Shown here: positions 15,770-23,316 of the stretch, one piece after another
Layout: each line of letters opens with the position of its first letter
Numbering within the stretch: the first letter of the stretch is position 1
Source of the DNA: Marinovum algicola
Lineage (GTDB): Bacteria; Pseudomonadota; Alphaproteobacteria; Rhodobacterales; Rhodobacteraceae
Length of the DNA stretch: 45,528 nucleotides
Reading direction: 5' to 3'
NCBI RefSeq assembly: GCF_900109145.1
Contig: NZ_FNYY01000033.1
Span: 1 to 45,528, forward strand
Program-made: the position numbers and the translations under genes
The notes under the pieces: generated by a model
What the model was told of the DNA's origin: nothing
The model's input: the letters and a program-made list of their open reading frames with translations, nothing else
Databases searched by the model: none

Positions 15770-16700
15770 CCGGCGGGTCCGCTGCCAGCCGGGCATGGTG
15801 GATCTCGGCCGCGCCCGCGGCAATGGCGGCGGCGCCGTCGATCACCTGTGCGGTCACGCCAAGCGCCCCCGCCGCCCGCGCGTAAAAGCCCGCCAGTTCC
15901 GGCTCTCCGACGATCAGCAGCGCCCGCGTGCCGGTGGCCTGTTGCATCGCCTGGATCTCGGATCCGATCAGCACGCCCGAGAGATAGCCGCGCCCGTCGA
16001 CCGGATCGACCCGGCCCGACAAGAGCGCGCGCGGCCGGGTGGAAAACGCCAGCAGCACCGCGCCCAGGCCCGATTGCGCCACCGTCACGCCTTCGTCGAA
16101 ACCGGCCAGCCCGGTGCCGCCCAATTCGCTGGTCACATGACCCTTCAGCACGCTGGCATGGCAGAGCAGGTCAAAAAGCTCACCTGTCATCGCGGTCGAA
16201 ATCCGCTGGATCGCGCCGCCGCGACAACTCACCCACTTGCTGTGGGTGCCGGGCAGGCAGACCAGCGCCTCTTCCTGACCGGCCAAGGCTAGCCCGCCGA
16301 ACACCTGCACCTCTTCGCCGCGTATCATCTCAGGGAAGCCGCCAAGCGAGGGCGCGCTGACCCCCGGCACGATATGCGCCGCCGTGCCGGGCAGTGCCAC
16401 CAACCTGGCCTGCACCGTGGCGCGGGTCTGGGGCGCGGGGTTCATCGCCACCTCCTGCCAGCCCAGATTGCTGCCGACCATGCCCACCAGAAGCGCCTGC
16501 CGACAGCCGAACTTGGCCTGCAATCGGTCCATGGCGCGCTCATAGACCCGAGGAAAGGCTTCGCGCTCGGTCTGCTTCACGCCCCGCCCCGAGATCCGTC
16601 CGAGGATGGCGCCGCGCGCGTCGACCGCGTAGGCGCGCAGGTTCGAGGTGCCCCAGTCAAACACCGCCAGCGGCCAGGGCGTGGCGTCAGAGCCCGTCAT
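15759..16700 (-). CDS. dgoK: 2-dehydro-3-deoxygalactonokinase (DgoK)-like sugar-acid kinase
   Basis: The 313-residue protein matches the DgoK family of the ASKHA kinase fold. It has the phosphate-binding start LAVFDWGTSNLRAYAVD (about 11-27), the CLPGTHSKWV block and GYLSGVLIGSEIQ near the C terminus. DgoK phosphorylates 2-keto-3-deoxygalactonate in D-galactonate catabolism. The start at 16698-16700 gives a family-typical length and overlaps the upstream dehydrogenase by 14 nt. Its 3' end overlaps the convergent GntR gene by 11 nt. A separate KDPGal aldolase (DgoA) is not seen; the DapA-like enzyme of operon 1 could fill that step, but this is a guess. Confidence 0.85.
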   Translation of the reverse strand: MTGSDATPWPLAVFDWGTSNLRAYAVDARGAILGRISGRGVKQTEREAFPRVYERAMDRLQAKFGCRQALLVGMVGSNLGWQEVAMNPAPQTRATVQARLVALPGTAAHIVPGVSAPSLGGFPEMIRGEEVQVFGGLALAGQEEALVCLPGTHSKWVSCRGGAIQRISTAMTGELFDLLCHASVLKGHVTSELGGTGLAGFDEGVTVAQSGLGAVLLAFSTRPRALLSGRVDPVDGRGYLSGVLIGSEIQAMQQATGTRALLIVGEPELAGFYARAAGALGVTAQVIDGAAAIAAGAAEIHHARLAADPPVNS

Positions 16701-17622
16701 CCAGCCCCTCCAGCGCGGCCCGCAGCCGCAGCAGGTTGCGGTCACGCCGGTCGAGGTAGTCGGCGGGCGCGCCGTCATAATCGTAAAAGCCGCGCCCAGC
16801 CAGCAGGCCGTTGGCCCCCTCGACCAGCAGGCTGTCGAGCCGTTTGGTGCCGGTCGGCTGAACCGGCGGCGTGTAGAGCCCGGCCGCATGGATGTCGCGC
16901 ACCACCTGAAGCCCGGTATAGTCGATCTTGCGGAACTGCCCCATCAGGCAGAGCCGCTGCGCCAGCCCGAAGCGGATGGCATCGTCGATATCCCCGACCT
17001 CGGCCACGCCCGCATCCAGCAAGCGAAAGACCTCCGCCTCAATGGCCATCTGCACGTTGTTGGCGATATAGCCGGGCACGAACTTGCGCAGCAGCACCGG
17101 CTTTTTGCCCATCGCGCGCAGGAATTCCACCATGCGCGCGGCAAGCCGCGGATCGGCATCAGGCGCGGGCACCACGTCGACCAGATCGATCAGGTAGGGC
17201 GGCGTGTACCAATGCACGATCAGCGTGCGGGTCGACAGGGCCTGGGGCACCAGCGGGAAGATATCCAGAAAGGAAGTATTGCTGGCGATGACAGCATCGG
17301 CGCGCACCAGCCCCGCAAGCTGGTCGAACAGCGCGCGCTTGGCCTCGGCATCCTCGACAATCGCCTCGACCACCAGGTCGGCCTCGGTCACGGCGCCCGC
17401 CAGGTCCACGGCATAGCCGATCCGTGCCAGCGCCTCCGGCGCCTCGGCCACGCCGGTATTGCCGGACTGCGCCAGATCCTCCAGCCGCGTCCGGGCCCAG
17501 TCCAGCCGCTCCTGCGACAGATCGCAGAGCGTCACCTCACAGCCCGCCATCGCATGGACCAGCGCAATCGCATGGCCCATCAGCCCGGCGCCGATCACGG
17601 TGACCTGTTCATACCCCGCCAT
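16687..17622 (-). CDS. 3-hydroxyacyl-CoA dehydrogenase-family NAD(P)-dependent oxidoreductase
   Basis: The 311-residue protein has the Rossmann motif GAGLMG (11-16), the SNTS loop (114-117) and the family C-terminal helical domain (FVPGYIANNVQMAIEAEVF). The region holding the catalytic histidine reads HWYTPPYLIDLVDVV (from H137), unlike the HFFNPP of true fatty-acid enzymes and closer to the branch that includes L-gulonate 3-dehydrogenase. It may therefore oxidise a hydroxy or sugar acid and not an acyl-CoA. I prefer ATG at 17620-17622, with GGAG 9 nt upstream, over GTG at 17628. It lies in operon 4 directly behind the ThDP enzyme. Confidence 0.83.
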   Translation of the reverse strand: MAGYEQVTVIGAGLMGHAIALVHAMAGCEVTLCDLSQERLDWARTRLEDLAQSGNTGVAEAPEALARIGYAVDLAGAVTEADLVVEAIVEDAEAKRALFDQLAGLVRADAVIASNTSFLDIFPLVPQALSTRTLIVHWYTPPYLIDLVDVVPAPDADPRLAARMVEFLRAMGKKPVLLRKFVPGYIANNVQMAIEAEVFRLLDAGVAEVGDIDDAIRFGLAQRLCLMGQFRKIDYTGLQVVRDIHAAGLYTPPVQPTGTKRLDSLLVEGANGLLAGRGFYDYDGAPADYLDRRDRNLLRLRAALEGLDDGL

Positions 17623-17624
17623 GA

Positions 17625-19292
17625 TCACAGGCTCCAGGCCGGTTCGGGGTTGCTGTCGGGGTCGGTGACCACATCAACAACCACCGGTTCGCGCAGGGCA
17701 ATCGCCTTTTCCAGAGTCGGGCGGATGTCGGCGGCGCGTTCGACCCGGAAGCTGCGGATGCCGAAGACTTGGGCCAGGTCGGCAAAGTTGGTCTTCCGGA
17801 ATTCAACCAGGTCGCCCAGGTTGCCGTCGCGACGTTCATAGAGCTTCTTGACCGAGCGCAGCCCCTGCCCCAGCGCCGAATTGTTGTTGACCACGATCAC
17901 CGCCGGGATGTTCCAGCGGCGCATCGTCTCGAGCTCGCCGATGTGGTAATAGAACGCACCATCGCCAGTGAAGCAGACGACAGGGCGGTTTTTGGCCCCC
18001 TGTTGCGCGCCAAGTGCTGCCGGAAAGGCCCAGCCCAGCGATCCGGCCGCCCGCAGGTAGGTCTGGCCCGGCTTGTCAAAGGCGGTGTATTGCGCCGTCC
18101 AGGTGGCCGAGAACCCGGTGTCCGCCACGACGATCCCGTTCTCCGGCAGGGCCTTGCCCAGCTCATGCGCCAGCAGCGGCGCCGGGATCAGGTCTTCCTG
18201 CCCGTCGAACTGGCCCAGCGAGCTGGCCAGCCATTCACGCGCCGCCGAGGTGCAGCGCGCCAGCCAGCCATTGCCGGACGTCTCGGCGCAGGTCTCGGCC
18301 AGCGCAAGCAGCGTCCGGTTCAGATCCCCCGCCAGCCCCAGCACGTCGGGATAGCCGCGCCCCAGCTCTGCCGGATCGGTGTCGATCTGGATGATCTTCG
18401 TGCCGGGGGTCGGGATGGTCCAGTTGGTGCTGATCTGGTCGCCCATGTGACAGCCGACATAGATCACCAGGTCGGACTGGGCCAACAGGGCGTTGGCATA
18501 GGGCGCCGAATAGGTGCCGACAACGCCGAAATGATTGGGATGCGACGTGGGGATCACCGAGCGGCCGCCCACGGATGTGGCTACCGGAAGGCCCAGCCTC
18601 TCGGCCAGCGCCATGACGCCGGGACCGGCCTTGTCGTACAGGCTGCTGACCCCGCAGACCAGCATGGGGCGGGCGGCCCCGGCCAGCAGCGCAGCCGCCT
18701 GGTCCAGCATGGCGCGGTCGGGCAGTGCCGGCGCGGATTGCCCCGAGGCCGGAAAGCCCAAAAGCGCCGGATCGCCGGTGAATGCCACCTCTTCCACCAT
18801 GTCGCCCTTCAGCCCGTCGAGATCCAGGTGCACCGGCCGCGGCGTGCCGGTCCGCCCGGCGCGCAGCGCATGGCCCAGCATCCGCGGCAGCTCGTTCACG
18901 TCGCGCACTTCGCCGGTGAACTTGGTGACGGGCCCGTACAGGGGTGCATGCGGCACCTCTTGATAGGCGTTGCGGTGTTGGTGGCTGTCGGGTTTGCGCC
19001 CGGTCATGGCCAGCATCCGCACCCGGTCGAGGTAGCCGTCCTGAAGGCCCGCGGCCAGGTTCGCCGCGCCCACCGCCTGGGCCATGCAGACCCCCAGCTT
19101 GCCGGTGGCGCGGGCATAACCGTCGGCCATGTAGGCCGCGGCCTTCTCGCTGTGGGCAAGGATGCGGGCGATGCCGCGATCCTCAAGCTCCAGCAGGGTA
19201 TGACGCAGCACGGCGTCCACGAAGAAGACACTGTCCAGCGCCTCCTGTTTCTCGATCACGTCGGCAAGGATCCGGGCACCGGTTTGGGTCAT
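17625..19292 (-). CDS. Thiamine diphosphate-dependent enzyme, acetolactate synthase-like
   Basis: The 555-residue protein shows the three-domain ThDP fold. E49 in AHSEKAAAYMADGYARATG is the expected activating glutamate; the ThDP/Mg motif starts at G443-D-G445 and ends in VVNNNSALG. It resembles the acetolactate synthase/benzoylformate decarboxylase superfamily but the N-terminal FGxPG loop is replaced by SVFFVDAVLRHTLLEL, so it is probably not a biosynthetic IlvB. It might cleave or ligate a 2-keto acid or aldehyde. I did not identify it as sulfoacetaldehyde acetyltransferase. It is the first gene of operon 4, with the operator-rich region 19293-19566 upstream. Confidence 0.85.
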   Translation of the reverse strand: MTQTGARILADVIEKQEALDSVFFVDAVLRHTLLELEDRGIARILAHSEKAAAYMADGYARATGKLGVCMAQAVGAANLAAGLQDGYLDRVRMLAMTGRKPDSHQHRNAYQEVPHAPLYGPVTKFTGEVRDVNELPRMLGHALRAGRTGTPRPVHLDLDGLKGDMVEEVAFTGDPALLGFPASGQSAPALPDRAMLDQAAALLAGAARPMLVCGVSSLYDKAGPGVMALAERLGLPVATSVGGRSVIPTSHPNHFGVVGTYSAPYANALLAQSDLVIYVGCHMGDQISTNWTIPTPGTKIIQIDTDPAELGRGYPDVLGLAGDLNRTLLALAETCAETSGNGWLARCTSAAREWLASSLGQFDGQEDLIPAPLLAHELGKALPENGIVVADTGFSATWTAQYTAFDKPGQTYLRAAGSLGWAFPAALGAQQGAKNRPVVCFTGDGAFYYHIGELETMRRWNIPAVIVVNNNSALGQGLRSVKKLYERRDGNLGDLVEFRKTNFADLAQVFGIRSFRVERAADIRPTLEKAIALREPVVVDVVTDPDSNPEPAWSL

Positions 19293-19312
19293 GAGGAAGG
19301 TTCCTGTCTGAA

Positions 19313-19325
19313 TTGGTTGAGCCAG
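19313..19325. promoter_or_regulatory. Operator copy TTGG-N5-CCAG before the ThDP gene
   Basis: TTGGTTGAGCCAG lies 20 nt upstream of the minus-strand start of the ThDP enzyme gene, inside or just below its likely promoter. Confidence 0.55.
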
Positions 19326-19345
19326 ACTTAACTGGATTCTTCATT

Positions 19346-19358
19346 TTGGTCCACCCAA
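19346..19358. promoter_or_regulatory. Operator copy TTGG-N5-CCAA, operon 4 promoter
   Basis: TTGGTCCACCCAA is a consensus copy. On the minus strand it follows a candidate -35 TTGATA (plus strand 19361-19366), so it would sit between -35 and -10 of operon 4. Confidence 0.62.
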
Positions 19359-19445
19359 ATTATCAAGGCATCCCAGATCTCATTGCACTATGCCCCTGGT
19401 TGGTGGGTCAATTGACTGTAATAAATGCGTATTTTCATCACTTCC

Positions 19446-19458
19446 CTGGTTGGTCCAG
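19446..19458. promoter_or_regulatory. Operator copy CTGG-N5-CCAG in the operon 4/5 divergent region
   Basis: CTGGTTGGTCCAG has perfectly complementary arms. It lies midway between the two divergent promoters and overlaps a second half-consensus (TTGGTCCAG). A further degenerate copy lies at 19400-19411. Confidence 0.58.
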
Positions 19459-19510
19459 CTTGCCGCTAATTCCGAGTTTCTGCCCCACCCAATTCACATC
19501 TCTTGACATT

Positions 19511-19523
19511 CTGGTCCATCCAA
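19511..19523. promoter_or_regulatory. Operator copy CTGG-N5-CCAA, operon 5 promoter
   Basis: CTGGTCCATCCAA begins 3 nt after a perfect plus-strand -35 hexamer TTGACA (19503-19508) and ends just before a weak -10 (TAACCT, 19525-19530, 16-nt spacer). A bound repressor would cover the core promoter of the second sulfatase operon. Confidence 0.62.
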
Positions 19524-19566
19524 TTAACCTGGGACTGAAATCCTCCTCCCCAAGTCAGGCCCCCTC

Positions 19567-21021
19567 ATGACCAGCGCGACCGAATCGACGGCCCCCAAAC
19601 GCCCCAACATCCTTCTGATCATCACCGACCAGCAGCGCTTTGACACGATCCGCGCCCACGGCCATGCGCATATGGACACGCCCAACCTCGACCGGTTGGC
19701 GCAGGAGGGGGTGTCCTTTTCGCAGTGTCACATCACCGCGCCCAGCTGCGTGCCAAGCCGCGCCAGCCTGTTCACCGGGTATTATCCGCATGTCACCGGA
19801 GTGATGGAGAACGAACAGTATTGGTCGAAAACCTGGGTCAGCGACCTGCGCAACTCGGGCTATACCTGCGTCAATGTCGGCAAGATGCACACCAATCCCT
19901 TCCTCGCCGAGGCCGGGTTCGACGAACGGTTCAACGTGGAAAACAAGGACCGCTACCTGCAAGGACGGCATTACCTGGATGAATGGGACAAGGCGCTGGC
20001 GGTGCATGGTCTGGTCAAGCAGCAGCGCGAACATTACCGCAAGCGCGACGATTATGGCCAGAGGCTGGGCGCTTTCGAATGGGAGCTGCCCGCGGCGTTG
20101 CATTCCGACACCTTCGTCGGCAACTTTGCCAAGTTCTGGCTGGACACCAAGCCGAACGCTGCCCCGCTGTTCATGCAGATCGGCTTTCCCGGGCCGCATC
20201 CGCCCTATGATCCGACGCCCGAGCTGGCCGAAAAATACATGGCGAAGGACAATATCCCCCTGCCCGTCGACTCGGACGAAGACCGCGCCGGACAGCCCTC
20301 CTACCTTGAGGAAAAGCGCCAGCATGATGCGCAGGTCGATCACGATTCCATCCTGTGGAACCCCGACCGCACGCCCGAGGATGAACGCCGCATGCGGGCC
20401 TGTTATTACGCCAATGTCGAAATGATCGACACCTCCGTCGGCGAGATCATGCAGGCGCTGGAACGCAACGGCTACATGGACGACACCGTGGTGATCTTTA
20501 CCTCGGACCACGGCGATTGTCTTGGTGATCACGGGTTGTCGCAGAAATGGTCGATGTATGACGTGGTGACGCGGGTGCCGTTGATCGTCTGGGCGCCGCA
20601 ACGGTTCCGCGGCGGGCGCAGCGTTGACGATCTGGTGCAGCTCTTTGACCTCGGGCCGACAATTCTTGATCTGGCCGGTGTGGCCTCGCCCGCCGACATG
20701 GAGGCGCAAAGCCTGCTGCCCGCGCTGACCAAACAGGCCCATACGCCGCGCCAACAGGTCTTCTGCGAACAGGCGGGGGACATGGTGATGACCGGCGCGG
20801 ATTTCATCACGATGGTGCGCGAAAAACGCTGGAAACTGGTCCATCTGCTGGGCTGCGACGAGGGCCAGTTGTTCGACCTGGAGGCCGACCCCGACGAGAT
20901 GCACAACCTTTGGGACGATCCCGCCCATGCGGTGGAAAAAGCCAGGCTAAAGCACGTTCTGCTGGAGTGGCTGGTGACCTCGAATTTCCAAACGCGCGAC
21001 CGAATGGCGGCTTTCAGGTGA
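19567..21021 (+). CDS. Type I (formylglycine) sulfatase, second copy
   Basis: The 484-residue sulfatase carries CVPSR at residues 61-65 (C61 is the predicted formylglycine), D21 in IITDQQR as metal ligand, and the FTSDHGDCLGDHG block around residue 305-320. It has no signal peptide, so like the operon 2 enzyme it should act in the cytoplasm. The two differ clearly in sequence outside the motifs, suggesting different substrates or positions on the same sulfated molecule. It is the first gene of operon 5, 17 nt before the lactonase. Confidence 0.92.
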   Translation: MTSATESTAPKRPNILLIITDQQRFDTIRAHGHAHMDTPNLDRLAQEGVSFSQCHITAPSCVPSRASLFTGYYPHVTGVMENEQYWSKTWVSDLRNSGYTCVNVGKMHTNPFLAEAGFDERFNVENKDRYLQGRHYLDEWDKALAVHGLVKQQREHYRKRDDYGQRLGAFEWELPAALHSDTFVGNFAKFWLDTKPNAAPLFMQIGFPGPHPPYDPTPELAEKYMAKDNIPLPVDSDEDRAGQPSYLEEKRQHDAQVDHDSILWNPDRTPEDERRMRACYYANVEMIDTSVGEIMQALERNGYMDDTVVIFTSDHGDCLGDHGLSQKWSMYDVVTRVPLIVWAPQRFRGGRSVDDLVQLFDLGPTILDLAGVASPADMEAQSLLPALTKQAHTPRQQVFCEQAGDMVMTGADFITMVREKRWKLVHLLGCDEGQLFDLEADPDEMHNLWDDPAHAVEKARLKHVLLEWLVTSNFQTRDRMAAFR

Positions 21022-21038
21022 AACAAGAGAAAGATACA

Positions 21039-21944
21039 ATGGTCCCGTTTTCGCACGCCGCTCCGGTCATGCTCGCCGATGGGCTGGCCTGGCCCGAAGG
21101 CCCGACGCTTCTGGCTGACGGGCGCATCGCCTTTGTCGAAACGTACCGCAGCCGCATTTCGGTGCTCGATCCCGATGGCCGAGTCCACCCGTTTGCTCAG
21201 GTCGGCGGCGGCCCCAATGCCGCGCTCGCCGGGACGCGGGGCGAGGTCTACCTGACCCAGAACGGCGGCGTGATCGGCCCTTGGCGGGCCGAGCAGATGC
21301 GCCCGCCTTCCATTCAGGTCGTGCTGCCCGATGGGCGGGTCGAACTGGTGGCAGATCAGGTCGGGTCGCATCAGTTGCGGGCGCCCAACGATCTGGCCTT
21401 TGGTCCGAATGGCTGGCTTTATTTCACCGATCCGGGCGGCGCCTTTGACCCCGTCACCCGCGACAATCCTGGCTTTATCTGTGCGTTGAAACCCAATGGC
21501 ACGGGGGTTTTGCTGGCCGAACTCCCGCCCTGTTATCCCAACGGCATCGTGGTTGAAGACACCGGCGATCTGGTCTGGGTGGAATCCTACACCCGCAAGG
21601 TCCAGCGCCTGAGCGACGGAACCATCACAACGCTTTGTACTCTGCCGAATAATTGCACGCCGGATGGCCTGAAAATCTCAGCCGACGGGCATTTCCTGAT
21701 CACCGGATGTGGCAGCGGCACTGTCGAGATCATCACCCGCGAGGGAAATCATGCGGGCCGCATCCCCATCGGCAAGATCCCGACGAATTGCCTGTTTGCA
21801 AGGGGCGGGCTGATCGTCACCGACGGCGGACGCCCCGGGCGCAGCACTGCCGCCAACCACGAGGGCGCGCTATGGCTTGTGCCGGCGCTTTCGATGACAG
21901 GTCAGGTGCCGTTTCCCGGGCACCTGAATGCGACTTCGATTTGA
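21039..21944 (+). CDS. SMP-30/gluconolactonase-family sugar lactonase
   Basis: The 301-residue six-bladed propeller protein has the expected divalent-metal ligands: E20 (LAWPEGPTLL), asparagines in APNDLAFGPNGWLYFTDP and CYPNGIVVED, and aspartate in TPDGLKISADG. Family members hydrolyse sugar lactones to aldonic acids. I place the start at 21039, with an AAGAGAAAG purine run upstream; a longer in-frame version would overlap the sulfatase. Its product would be the natural substrate of an enolase-superfamily dehydratase such as the one at 396-1586. No signal peptide is seen. Confidence 0.88.
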   Translation: MVPFSHAAPVMLADGLAWPEGPTLLADGRIAFVETYRSRISVLDPDGRVHPFAQVGGGPNAALAGTRGEVYLTQNGGVIGPWRAEQMRPPSIQVVLPDGRVELVADQVGSHQLRAPNDLAFGPNGWLYFTDPGGAFDPVTRDNPGFICALKPNGTGVLLAELPPCYPNGIVVEDTGDLVWVESYTRKVQRLSDGTITTLCTLPNNCTPDGLKISADGHFLITGCGSGTVEIITREGNHAGRIPIGKIPTNCLFARGGLIVTDGGRPGRSTAANHEGALWLVPALSMTGQVPFPGHLNATSI

Positions 21945-22072
21945 ACAGTCGCTCCTCTCGCCTGGCTCCATCATTCGCGAGAGCTGACGATTGTCGGCGA
22001 GCATCATCACGCCAGAAGACCAAGCGGGATTGCCAACTTGCTGCCGCCCTTGAAGCCGTCTAGCCGGTCGCG

Positions 22073-22157
22073 ATGAACATACCAGCTGTGATGCCGCGCC
22101 TGAAGGGCTACCGTTTCCCCTGCGAGATCATCACTTATGCCGTCTGAGCATACCATC
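22073..22157 (+). pseudogene. N-terminal remnant of an IS6-family-like transposase
   Basis: The frame starting at the ATG at 22073 reads RLKGYRFPCEIITYAV, then TGA (22145), then AYHR. This fits the YRFPxEIIxxAVWxYHRF start of IS6-type transposases with the tryptophan codon mutated to stop. Only about 28 codons survive before the sequence switches to another insertion-sequence remnant. Confidence 0.6.
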
Positions 22158-22232
22158 GGAGCAATCTGCGATCTATACGACCCAGCCGAGTGCTGGAACT
22201 ACTTCAAAGCCGCCGGATATGTCGCAGGTTAA
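22158..22232 (+). pseudogene. C-terminal remnant of an IS630-family-like transposase
   Basis: The frame from 22158 reads GAICDLYDPAECWNYF, then KAAGYVAG, and stops at 22230-22232. This matches the PxECxNYFxxAGY end of IS630-type transposases. It abuts the IS6-like remnant directly, so two mobile elements have decayed or recombined here. Confidence 0.6.
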
Positions 22233-22244
22233 TGTCGAAACGCT

Positions 22245-23174
22245 TTAGTCCGGCCGGACTTTCGGCAGCGATGCGAACGGCCACTCCCGTGAGTCGATCG
22301 CCTTTTCGACAAGTCTTGCAATCAGTTCCCTCGCAATGCGGCAGGCTGCCGTCTCTGGACGCTTCTTGTGGCGGACAATCTGCCATTCCACCGTCAACCC
22401 CTGGATCGGGGCGGCGGAAAGGTCATGAAGACGTCGCATCGAGATCAGGGCAGAATACGGCAGGACGGTATAGCCGGCCCCACGCGCCACAAGCGCACCG
22501 GAAAGCCCGGTATTTGTTTCCAGAACCAGTTTCGGAGCCGCGCCGAGCCCACCAAACGCCCGATCCGTGATCTTCCTCATGCTGTTGGGCTGCGGCGTCA
22601 GGATCAGCGGGAACTTCAACACGGCCTGGAGCGCGACGGGCTCCGACAGTTGTGCCGCCTCCGGCCCGATCAGCATCATCGGCTCGGTCACCAACGACCG
22701 CGTCACGATGTCATTGTCGGGCTCCATCGAGGTGACGATGGCAAGATCCAGGGTCTTCTGCAAAAGCGCCGCACGAAGACCCAGGCTCGTCCCTTCGACC
22801 ACGTAGACCTGTACCCTGGGTTGCTCGGCCCGGATTGCAACTGCAAACTCTTCCGTTATCGTTGCCGTAAAGGAATGCGGCAGTCCAACCGACAACGGCC
22901 CGGTGGGAATGGCCGCTTTCGACCTCATCAGATCTTCGAGATCATGTGCCTCTGCCAGAAGGTTCCTGGCATGTTCCAGAAAGATGAGGCCATGTTCGCT
23001 CAACTCGATTGTCCGGCCGTTGCGGGTGAACAGCTGAACCCCCAATTGGTCGGAAAGGCGCTTCATTTTCCGGCTGACGGACGGTTGCGCGATCTGCAAT
23101 TCGTTCGCAGCCGCGGTTACGCTGCGAAGTTCCGCCACTTTGACGAAGAGCGCCAGCGATCCCAGGTCGAGCAT
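22245..23174 (-). CDS. LysR-family transcriptional regulator
   Basis: The 309-residue protein has an N-terminal winged helix-turn-helix (about 4-62, LALFVKVAELRSVTAAANEL and IAQPSVSRKMKRLSDQLG landmarks) and a periplasmic-binding-like effector domain. The ATG at 23172-23174 is preferred because the domain starts at once (MLDLGSLALF); the 66 extra upstream in-frame residues are unlike any LysR. It lies 142 nt after the zinc dehydrogenase on the same strand, so it may be transcribed separately and may control that operon. Confidence 0.9.
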   Translation of the reverse strand: MLDLGSLALFVKVAELRSVTAAANELQIAQPSVSRKMKRLSDQLGVQLFTRNGRTIELSEHGLIFLEHARNLLAEAHDLEDLMRSKAAIPTGPLSVGLPHSFTATITEEFAVAIRAEQPRVQVYVVEGTSLGLRAALLQKTLDLAIVTSMEPDNDIVTRSLVTEPMMLIGPEAAQLSEPVALQAVLKFPLILTPQPNSMRKITDRAFGGLGAAPKLVLETNTGLSGALVARGAGYTVLPYSALISMRRLHDLSAAPIQGLTVEWQIVRHKKRPETAACRIARELIARLVEKAIDSREWPFASLPKVRPD

Positions 23175-23316
23175 CGAACGAATTCCCCTGAATGCGGTCC
23201 CGATGCCCTCTGCAAACGGAGGCCTATCCATAGGGTGCACACAAAAGCGGATCAATCGCCAAGCATTTCCTTTCGCCGAATGCTCCTGGTGAAGGGTTGT
23301 CCTTCGACTTGGACAT

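Noticed and set aside
17625-19292. Assignment of the ThDP enzyme as sulfoacetaldehyde acetyltransferase (Xsc), suggested by sulfatases and TauABC-like genes
   Set aside because: No phosphate acetyltransferase gene is nearby and the sequence does not show features I can tie to Xsc; superfamily-level annotation is safer.
16648-19331. Two long plus-strand open frames (397 and 520 codons) opposite the ThDP enzyme and dehydrogenase
   Set aside because: Both mirror well-supported minus-strand genes and have no recognisable motifs or ribosome-binding site.
19555-20928. Minus-strand open frame of 457 codons opposite the second sulfatase
   Set aside because: The plus-strand sulfatase has all catalytic motifs; the antisense frame has none.
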